Origin: Falsiroseomonas sp044341625
Lineage (GTDB): Bacteria; Pseudomonadota; Alphaproteobacteria; Acetobacterales; Acetobacteraceae
DNA: 27,650 nt
Reading direction: 5' to 3'
Assembly (NCBI GenBank): GCA_044341625.1
Contig: JBIIRI010000028.1
Coordinates: 1-27,650, forward strand
The translations under genes and the position numbers were made by a program. The notes beneath the pieces were generated by a model, which worked only from the letters and a program-made list of their open reading frames with translations, was not told the DNA's origin and did not search any database. Shown piece by piece: positions 22,465-27,650 of the stretch; positions within the stretch are counted from its first letter, which is position 1; every line of letters begins with the position of its first letter.

Positions 22465-22899
22465 ATGCCCAGCACAGGCCTCGAGGTCTTGGATCGGACG
22501 ATCCAACTCACGCATATCTGGCTCGACGAGATCATGGATGCGACCGGCGAGGACCGGCAGGCCGCGTGGCACGCGCTCGGCGCCGTGCTGCGCGCGTTGC
22601 GGGACCGACTGCCGATCGAGGTGGCGATGCATCTCGGCGCGCAGCTACCGCTGCTGGTGCGCGGCACCTATGCCGAGCAATGGCACCTCGCCGGCGCGCC
22701 CGCGCCGGTGCGGGGGATGGAGGATTTTCTGGACCTCGTCGCCTCGCATCTGGGCCGCGGACGCGCGATCGGGCCGGATGCCGCGACGGCCGCCGTCTTC
22801 CGGACGCTGGCGCGGCATATCGATGCGGGCCAGGTGGACAAGGTGCTGGCCGTGCTGCCCGGCGAGATCCGCGATGCGCTCCGCGCGGCGACGAGCTGA
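22465..22899 (+). CDS. DUF2267 family protein
   Basis: A 144-residue helical protein of the DUF2267 family, which has no established biochemical function. Seen: LDRTIQLTHIWLDEIMDATGEDRQAAWHALGAVLRALRDRLPIEVAMHLGAQLPLLVRGTYAEQWH, the typical N-terminal half, and IDAGQVDKVLAVLPGEIRDAL near the end. These proteins often sit beside universal stress protein, CBS-domain or general stress genes, as here. The start is ATG 22465, with GGGAG 8 bases before it; an in-frame ATG at 22423 has no ribosome site. The 98-base gap before it holds no clear promoter or terminator. It is separated from the stress protein gene by 12 bases, so the two probably form one transcript. Confidence 0.88.
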   Translation: MPSTGLEVLDRTIQLTHIWLDEIMDATGEDRQAAWHALGAVLRALRDRLPIEVAMHLGAQLPLLVRGTYAEQWHLAGAPAPVRGMEDFLDLVASHLGRGRAIGPDAATAAVFRTLARHIDAGQVDKVLAVLPGEIRDALRAATS

Positions 22900-22911
22900 G
22901 CGGAGGCAACC

Positions 22912-23748
22912 ATGGCGATTCGCGACATTCTTGTGCACCTCGACGCCGCGCCGGCCGCGCCCGCGCGCCTCGAATTCGCCGCCGCCCTGGCGCGGCGGCA
23001 TGACGCGCGGCTGACCGGCCTCGTGGTGATCGACATCGTGCTGCCGCCCATCGCGACCCCCGATGGCGGCGGCGCCGCGCTCGGCCCGCTGCTGGACGCG
23101 ATGCGGCGCGATGCGCTGATCGAGGCAGAGGGCATCCGGACGCGTTTCGAGGACACGACGTCCCGCATCGGCGTCGCGGGCGAGTGGCGCGTTGCCGAGG
23201 GGCTTACCGCGGAGCTCGTCGCGCGCCATGGTCGTACGGCGGATCTGGTCGTGCTCGGCCAGCCCGATCCAAAGGAGGGCGCACCCAACGCCACGGCCGT
23301 GTTCGAAGGGGCGCTGTTCTCCTCCGGCCGGCCGGTGCTCGTGGTGCCGCATGCCGGGCGCTTCACCGAGGTCGGGCGCCGCGCCCTGATCGCCTGGAAC
23401 GGGCGGCGCGAAGCGGCCCGGGCCGTCCACGACGCGCTGCCGCTGCTGGCGGGGGCGGCGCATGCGGTCGTGCTGACAGTGGGGCCTGCGCCCACGGAGG
23501 CGGAAGATGATCCCGCGGCGGAGATTCTGCGTCACCTGGCGCGCCACGATCTGCCCGTCAGCGCAGCGCATGAAACCGCGACCGACCTCGATGTCGCAGA
23601 TATCCTGCTGAACCGCGCCGCGGAGAGTGGCGCGGACTTGCTGGTGATGGGGGCCTATGGCCATTCGCGCTTGCGCGAATTCGTCCTCGGCGGGGCCACA
23701 CGCAGCATTTTGCGGCAGATGACGCTGCCGGTGCTGATGGCGCATTGA
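22912..23748 (+). CDS. Tandem universal stress protein (UspA family)
   Basis: A 278-residue protein made of two Usp domains (about 1-148 and 155-278). The second domain keeps the ATP-binding pattern G-2X-G-9X-G-(T/S) in GAYGHSRLREFVLGGATRS. The matching place in the first domain (LGQPDPKEGAPNATAVFEGALFSSGRPVLVV) lacks those glycines, so only one nucleotide site is likely. Usp proteins respond to starvation, oxygen limitation and other stresses. ATG 22912 has CGGAGG 6 bases upstream. It follows the DUF2267 gene closely and ends just before a strong hairpin, so it closes that transcript. Confidence 0.93.
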   Translation: MAIRDILVHLDAAPAAPARLEFAAALARRHDARLTGLVVIDIVLPPIATPDGGGAALGPLLDAMRRDALIEAEGIRTRFEDTTSRIGVAGEWRVAEGLTAELVARHGRTADLVVLGQPDPKEGAPNATAVFEGALFSSGRPVLVVPHAGRFTEVGRRALIAWNGRREAARAVHDALPLLAGAAHAVVLTVGPAPTEAEDDPAAEILRHLARHDLPVSAAHETATDLDVADILLNRAAESGADLLVMGAYGHSRLREFVLGGATRSILRQMTLPVLMAH

Positions 23749-23753
23749 GCCAC

Positions 23754-23784
23754 CCCCGCGAAACCGCGCCGCGGCTTCGCGGGG
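23754..23784. terminator. Strong bidirectional hairpin after the stress-protein gene
   Basis: CCCCGCGAA (23754-23762) pairs perfectly with TTCGCGGGG (23776-23784); inside, after one mismatch, CCGC-GCC-GCGG adds four more pairs. It lies between the Usp gene and the convergent glutaredoxin-DinB gene and can terminate both. No clear U-tract. Confidence 0.75.
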
Positions 23785-23797
23785 CGTCCCCCTTGCG

Positions 23798-24607
23798 CTA
23801 CGCCGTGCGGCGCAGCTTCGCGGGATCGGCCTCGTCCCAGACCTTCTCCGGCATGGGCAGGCCGTCGAAGGTCTCGCGGCCAAGCGGGCGGTCCGGCGCG
23901 ATCCCGAGGCCTTCGAGCACCCACATGAACTGCCGCACATGCTGCCCGGCATGCCAGACGGTGCGCTCCAGGAATTCGTGCATCGTCTGTTCGCCGTAAT
24001 AGACATCGGCGCGCGCCGACCAGTCCCGCGTGCGGCCGGGCCCGTCGAACCAGGCGGACATCCGAACGCGCATCTCCTCGCAATAGGCGATCAGCTTCGC
24101 GCGGTCGCTGTCTTCTTCCGCCGGCACGCGCATGTAGCTGTCGAAGGTCAGCGGGATGCCGTCCTCATGCTCCAGGAAGGCATCGGCGATGTTGGCGATG
24201 TGCCAGCCGAGCTGCGCGAAGCTGCGCGGGCGGTTCGGCAGCATCTGCGCCAGCGCGTGATCCGGCATCTGCGCCAGGAAGCGCGCCGCCCCGGCCAGCA
24301 CCGCATCCAGCCGCTGCCGCATCTCCGCCACCGGCAGCATCTTCGTCGCGCCATAGGGAATGTCGCAGAGCTTCGCCACGTCGCGCAGGATCTGGCCATT
24401 CGCCCAGGCGTCGCCGCGGGTGACGATCGGCACCTGCTTCAGCCCGAACTGCTCCAACTCGGCATAGGCGCTCTCATCCTCCAGCACATTGCGCGACAGG
24501 AAGGGCACGCCGTGCTTCTGGAGAAACTCCTTCGTGCGGAGGCAGGAGGAGCAGCCGGTCATCCAATAGACGCGGATCGCGCCATCGGTCGTGGTTGTTG
24601 TTCCCAT
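23798..24607 (-). CDS. Glutaredoxin-DinB fusion protein
   Basis: A 269-residue two-domain protein. Residues about 10-85 are a glutaredoxin: the redox motif C19-S-S-C22 in MTGCSSCLRTKEFL, and the cis-proline P60 in KQVPIV. Residues about 95-235 are a DinB-type four-helix bundle with the metal-binding histidines H136 (GWHIANIADAF), H219 and H223 (VWHAGQHVRQF). Several DinB proteins are low-molecular-weight-thiol S-transferases (mycothiol, bacillithiol), so joining one to a glutaredoxin suggests thiol-dependent modification or detoxification (inference). ATG 24605-24607 has AAGGGG about 6 bases upstream. It is the last gene of the peptide-transporter operon, 15 bases after the cysteine hydrolase stop. 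Confidence 0.85.
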   Translation of the reverse strand: MGTTTTTDGAIRVYWMTGCSSCLRTKEFLQKHGVPFLSRNVLEDESAYAELEQFGLKQVPIVTRGDAWANGQILRDVAKLCDIPYGATKMLPVAEMRQRLDAVLAGAARFLAQMPDHALAQMLPNRPRSFAQLGWHIANIADAFLEHEDGIPLTFDSYMRVPAEEDSDRAKLIAYCEEMRVRMSAWFDGPGRTRDWSARADVYYGEQTMHEFLERTVWHAGQHVRQFMWVLEGLGIAPDRPLGRETFDGLPMPEKVWDEADPAKLRRTA

Positions 24608-24622
24608 GGTCGTCCCCTTCCC

Positions 24623-25264
24623 TCACGCGCCCTGCGCGGAGAGTCCGGCGAGATAGGACACCACCTCATCACGGCGCACAACGTCGCCATACTTGGCGTT
24701 GATGTCGAACAGGTTGGCGTCATGCGGCCCGTCGTGGCGGTCGCCGACGCATTCCTGGGGCACGATCACGCGATAGCCATGCTGCACCCCGTCGAGTGCC
24801 CCGGCGCGCACGCAACCGCTGGTGGAACAGCCCGCGAGGATCAGCGTATCGACGCCGAGCGCGGCGAGCATCGGCGCCAGCGGCGTGCCGAAGAACGGGC
24901 TCGGATACTGCTTAACCAGCACCACTTCCTCGGGCAGCGGGGCGACGGCCGGGTCGATCTGCGCCAGCTTCTCGCCGGCCACCATCTTCCGTAGCGCCGG
25001 CACCTTGCGAACGAACCAGCCGCCATCGGCGCCGGAGGGATGGTACTCGACCCGTGTATGGATCACCGGCACCCCCGCCGCCCGCGCCGCCGCCAGCAGC
25101 GGGACCGTGTCGCGCACCGCGCGCACCACGCCCTCGGCGAAGAAGGGGGAGCCGGGCGTGGTGTAGGCCAGGGTGAAATCGATGACGATGACGGCAGGCT
25201 TGCGGCCGTAGCCGACCTTGCCGTCGAAGACGCCAACATAATTCTGTTCACGCGTCGCGGTCAT
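24623..25264 (-). CDS. Isochorismatase-like cysteine hydrolase (N-carbamoylsarcosine amidase type)
   Basis: A 213-residue hydrolase of the isochorismatase fold. The catalytic triad is visible as D29 (VIVIDFT), K118 (VLVKQYPSPFFGTPL) and C151 in AGCSTSGCVRAGALDGVQHGY. The CSTSGCVRA form is that of the amidohydrolase branch (N-carbamoylsarcosine amidase, maleamate amidase, biuret hydrolase relatives) rather than of true isochorismatase. The start is ATG 25264, with AAAAGGGA about 7 bases upstream. The much longer frame upstream runs within the ABC gene on the same strand and is a shadow. It lies 13 bases after the ABC ATPase, in one operon with the peptide-type importer, so it may hydrolyse an imported amide or carbamoyl compound (inference). 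Confidence 0.9.
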   Translation of the reverse strand: MTATREQNYVGVFDGKVGYGRKPAVIVIDFTLAYTTPGSPFFAEGVVRAVRDTVPLLAAARAAGVPVIHTRVEYHPSGADGGWFVRKVPALRKMVAGEKLAQIDPAVAPLPEEVVLVKQYPSPFFGTPLAPMLAALGVDTLILAGCSTSGCVRAGALDGVQHGYRVIVPQECVGDRHDGPHDANLFDINAKYGDVVRRDEVVSYLAGLSAQGA

Positions 25265-25277
25265 GGGTCGTCCCTTT

Positions 25278-26309
25278 TCAGCTCTCGTCGGGGAAGTGGC
25301 AGGCGGCGAAATGCGTCGCCGCACCGGCCGGTGCCAGCAACGGGTCCTGTTCCACGCAGCTGCGCGGCAGGCGCGCGCCGGCGGCTTCCACCGTGTCGCC
25401 GCCACGGGCCGCCACCAGGCGCGCACGCGGGCAGCGCGGATGGAAGCGACAGCCGGAAGGCAGCGCAGCGGCGCTGCCGATCTCCCCGATCGGGCGGATG
25501 CGCGCCCTGCCCCGTTCCTTCTCCGGATCGGGGCGCGGCACGGCCGACAGCAGCGAGACCGTGTAGGGATGGCGCGGCCCGCCATACAGCGCATCGCGCG
25601 ACGCGAGTTCCACGATCCGGCCCAGATACATCACCGCCACGCGGTCGCTGACATGGCGCACCACGCCAAGGTCATGGGCGATGAACAGGAATGCCACGCC
25701 GGATCGCGCCTGGATCTCCGCCAGCAGGTTCAGGATCTGCGCCTGCACCGAGACATCGAGCGCGCTGACCGGCTCATCCAGCACAACCAGCGCGGGATCG
25801 AGCGCGATGGCGCGGGCGATGCCGATGCGCTGGCGCTGCCCGCCCGAGAATTCATGCGGATAACGTGCCGCCATGGCCGGGGAGAGACCGACGCGTGACA
25901 GCAGCTCCGCCGCCCGGCGGGATGCCTCCGCCCGCGCAATGCCATGCGCGACCATCGGTTCCGCGATGATCGCACCCGCCGTCATGCGCGGATCGAGCGA
26001 ACCATAGGGGTCCTGGAACACCATCTGCATGCGCGGCCGCAAGGCGCGAAGCCCCGCCTTCGAGGCCGCGGTAACATCCTGCCCCTCGAAGCGCACGGTG
26101 CCGGCGCTGGGCTCGATCAGCCGCAGCACGAGGCGGCCGAGCGTGCTCTTGCCGCTGCCCGTCTCCCCGACCAAGCCGAGCGTCTCGCCGCGCGCCAGGG
26201 AGAAGGAAATGCTGTCCACCGCCCGCACCGCAGGGCGCTTCGCGCCGAACAGGCCACTGCCGCCGCCGAATGTCTTGTGTAGCCCTTCGACTTCAAGCAG
26301 CGCGGTCAT
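25278..26309 (-). CDS. Peptide/nickel-type ABC transporter ATP-binding protein (DppF/OppF)
   Basis: A 343-residue ATPase of the dipeptide/oligopeptide importer family. It has Walker A GETGSGKS (48-55), the Q-loop in MVFQDPYGSLDPRM, the signature FSGGQRQRIGIARA, Walker B LVVLDEPVSALD, and the H-loop in FIAHDLGVVRHVSD. The C-terminal oligopeptide-specific extension (HPYTVSLLSAVPRPDP, then CRFHPRCP) has the four cysteines that in many Dpp/Opp ATPases hold an iron-sulfur cluster (CRFHPRC, SCVEQ, AACHF). Its ATG overlaps the stop of the partner ATPase by four bases. It is the second ATPase of the set; the cysteine hydrolase follows after 13 bases. Confidence 0.95.
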   Translation of the reverse strand: MTALLEVEGLHKTFGGGSGLFGAKRPAVRAVDSISFSLARGETLGLVGETGSGKSTLGRLVLRLIEPSAGTVRFEGQDVTAASKAGLRALRPRMQMVFQDPYGSLDPRMTAGAIIAEPMVAHGIARAEASRRAAELLSRVGLSPAMAARYPHEFSGGQRQRIGIARAIALDPALVVLDEPVSALDVSVQAQILNLLAEIQARSGVAFLFIAHDLGVVRHVSDRVAVMYLGRIVELASRDALYGGPRHPYTVSLLSAVPRPDPEKERGRARIRPIGEIGSAAALPSGCRFHPRCPRARLVAARGGDTVEAAGARLPRSCVEQDPLLAPAGAATHFAACHFPDES

Positions 26310-27289
26310 GCCGCCTCTCCCAGCGCGTCCTGGCGATGGCAGGCGGCGGCATGGCTTGCGCCGCGCAGCAGCGGGCGATCCGTGCGGCAGCCGGCAGAAT
26401 CGGCCACCGCGAAGCAGCGCGGCGCGAAGGCGCAGCCAGCCGGACGACGCGCGGGATCGGGCGGGCTGCCGCCGATCGGCGCCAGCCTGGTGCCGGCCGG
26501 CGCATCGACATCCGGAATGCTGCGGAACAGGGAGATCGTGTAGGGGTGCTTCGGCGCGCGGAACACCTCCGCCACCGTCCCCGTCTCCACCACCCGCCCC
26601 GCATACATCACCGCCACCCGGTCAGCCTGCCGCGCGACGACACCAAGGTCGTGGGTGATCAGGACCATCGCCATCCTGTCCGCATCGCGCAGATCACCCA
26701 GCAGGTCGAGCATCTGGGCCTGCACCGTGACGTCGAGCGCCGTGGTCGGTTCATCCGCAATCAGCACGCGGGGGCCGAGCGCGATGGCCATGGCTGTCAG
26801 CACACGCTGGCGCATGCCACCGGAGAATTGGTGCGGATAGGCGTCCACCCGGCTGGCCGGGTCCGGAATCTGCACCCGCGCCAGCAATTCCACCGCGCGG
26901 TCGCGCGCGGCGCTGCGGCTGATCGGAAGATGCGCGCGCAGAACCTCGGTAATCTGCTCGCCCACCTTGAAGACGGGGTTGAGGCCGGTCAGCGGGTCCT
27001 GGAACACCATGCCGATGCGCGCGCCGCGCATGCGGCGCAATTCCTCGGGGCGCAGCTTCAGCAGGTCCACGCCATCCAGCAGCGCCTGCCCCGCAATCAC
27101 GCGCCCGGGCTTCGGCAGCAGGCCGAGCGCGGAGGTGAAGGTCACGGTCTTGCCCGAGCCGCTCTCACCGACCACCGCAAGCGTCTCGCCTGCTTCGACA
27201 TGCAGCGAGACATCCTCGACCAGCCGCACCGCCGCCTTCTCGCCGGGCACCGCCGCGGTCAGGCCGCGCAATTCGAAGGCGGCGGTCAC
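26306..27289 (-). CDS. Peptide/nickel-type ABC transporter ATP-binding protein (DppD/OppD)
   Basis: A 327-residue ATPase, partner of the DppF-type subunit. It has Walker A GESGSGKT (41-48), MVFQDPLTGLNPVFKVGEQ, the signature FSGGMRQRVLTAMAIA (the GMRQR form is typical of DppD/OppD), Walker B LIADEPTTALDVTVQAQ, and LITHDLGVVA. The C-terminal oligopeptide extension has HPYTISLFRSIPDVD and cysteines in AGCAFAPRCF, SAGC and AACH. The start is GTG 27289, overlapping the permease stop by four bases (GTGA), with GGGGAAG about 6 bases upstream. A longer frame runs inside the permease gene. The substrate class (di- or oligopeptides, nickel, or small amides) cannot be fixed without the binding protein, which must lie beyond the window. 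Confidence 0.95.
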   Translation of the reverse strand: MTAAFELRGLTAAVPGEKAAVRLVEDVSLHVEAGETLAVVGESGSGKTVTFTSALGLLPKPGRVIAGQALLDGVDLLKLRPEELRRMRGARIGMVFQDPLTGLNPVFKVGEQITEVLRAHLPISRSAARDRAVELLARVQIPDPASRVDAYPHQFSGGMRQRVLTAMAIALGPRVLIADEPTTALDVTVQAQMLDLLGDLRDADRMAMVLITHDLGVVARQADRVAVMYAGRVVETGTVAEVFRAPKHPYTISLFRSIPDVDAPAGTRLAPIGGSPPDPARRPAGCAFAPRCFAVADSAGCRTDRPLLRGASHAAACHRQDALGEAA

Positions 27290-27650
27290 AGCAGCTTCCC
27301 CGTATTGCGCCGCATCTGCGGATCGAGCGTGTCGCGCAGCCCATCGCCCAGCAGGTTCAGCACCACCACCGTGAAGGCGATGCACAACCCGGCCGACAGC
27401 GAGATCAGCGGATTGGTGGTGATCGACGTCTGCCCTTCCGCGATCACATTGCCCCAGGTCGGCGTCGGCGGCTGCACGCCGAGGCCGAGGAAGGACAGGC
27501 CCGCTTCCGCCAGGATCGCCGTCGCGGCGCTGACGGTCGCCACCACGATCACTGGCGGCAGGGCGTTCGGGATGACATGCCGCACCACGATGTTCCAGGG
27601 CGTGAGCCCGATGGCCCGCGATGCCTCGATGAAGGGGCGCGGGCGGATCG
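27286..27650 (-). CDS. Peptide/nickel-type ABC transporter permease (DppC/OppC), C-terminal part only
   Basis: About 121 codons of the C-terminal end of an inner-membrane permease; the frame is open to the window edge, and the GTG at 27588 is internal. Reading in from the edge it has the EAA loop that contacts the ATPases (FIEASRAIGLTPWNIVVRHVIPN), then hydrophobic segments with AILAEAGLSFLGLGVQPPTPTWGNVI, the DppC-family hallmark, and it ends LLGDGLRDTLDPQMRR. It is the C-type permease by these motifs. Its stop overlaps the GTG of the following ATPase gene. The partner permease (DppB type) and the binding protein are expected beyond the window on the same strand. Confidence 0.93.
   Translation of the reverse strand, partial: IRPRPFIEASRAIGLTPWNIVVRHVIPNALPPVIVVATVSAATAILAEAGLSFLGLGVQPPTPTWGNVIAEGQTSITTNPLISLSAGLCIAFTVVVLNLLGDGLRDTLDPQMRRNTGKLL

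Noticed and set aside
1..27650. Search for CRISPR arrays, tRNA/rRNA genes, insertion sequences, integrases and attachment sites
   Set aside because: None seen. Base and codon usage look even throughout, apart from the short AT-rich promoter near 14270-14330.

Overview
Organism and base composition. The window is uniformly GC-rich (roughly 70% by eye) with strong G/C preference at third codon positions, so most long open frames are antisense shadows of real genes. The gene set points to an alphaproteobacterium of the Acetobacteraceae (Roseomonas-like) type: tripartite tricarboxylate transporter (TTT) parts with a tctC receptor far from any membrane genes, Tat-type receptor signals, a phosphonate locus with a DUF1045 gene, and a phasin-type protein. 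This placement is inference from gene content. I saw no rRNA, tRNA, CRISPR array, IS element or integrase. No stretch over 300 bases lacks a gene; the longest gaps are 17574-17837 and 14271-14514.

Layout. (1) 1-2249: end of a phosphonate locus, with truncated phnM, a DUF1045 phosphodiesterase-like gene, and convergent phnN. (2) 2330-4120: a gamma-glutamyltransferase-family gene ending at a strong hairpin. (3) 4181-10953, minus strand: tight operon tctC-tctB-tctA-pdxA-like-ilvD/arabonate dehydratase-like-KDA dehydratase-like. Divergent from it at 11102-13237 are a FadR-type GntR regulator and a Rossmann/SAF protein related to the DRL family. A 17-bp palindrome lies between them. (4) 13278-16391: a lone tctC receptor (minus) divergent from a beta-hydroxyacid dehydrogenase and an amidohydrolase/lactonase-like gene. 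(5) 16443-17573: phasin-like/CBS fusion protein. (6) 17838-20684, minus: SDR - RidA - GMC oxidoreductase operon. (7) 20804-23748, plus: D-aminopeptidase, then DUF2267 and a tandem universal stress protein. (8) 23798-27650, minus: peptide/nickel-type ABC transporter (permease truncated by the window edge, two ATPases), an isochorismatase-like cysteine hydrolase, and a glutaredoxin-DinB fusion.

How the genes fit together. Region 3 looks like one uptake-and-degradation unit for a carboxylated or aldonic sugar acid. The TTT importer would bring in an organic acid. The PdxA-family enzyme would oxidise or decarboxylate it. An IlvD-family enzyme with all L-arabinonate-dehydratase key residues at matching spacing would dehydrate the pentonate, and the DHDPS-family enzyme would convert the 2-keto-3-deoxypentonate to alpha-ketoglutaric semialdehyde. 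The PdxA, pentonate dehydratase and KDP dehydratase combination, plus an amidohydrolase nearby, resembles the lower half of the L-ascorbate pathway described in Cupriavidus necator. Here it is joined to a TTT importer, a FadR-type regulator and an uncharacterised DRL-like protein. The substrate is not known from sequence.
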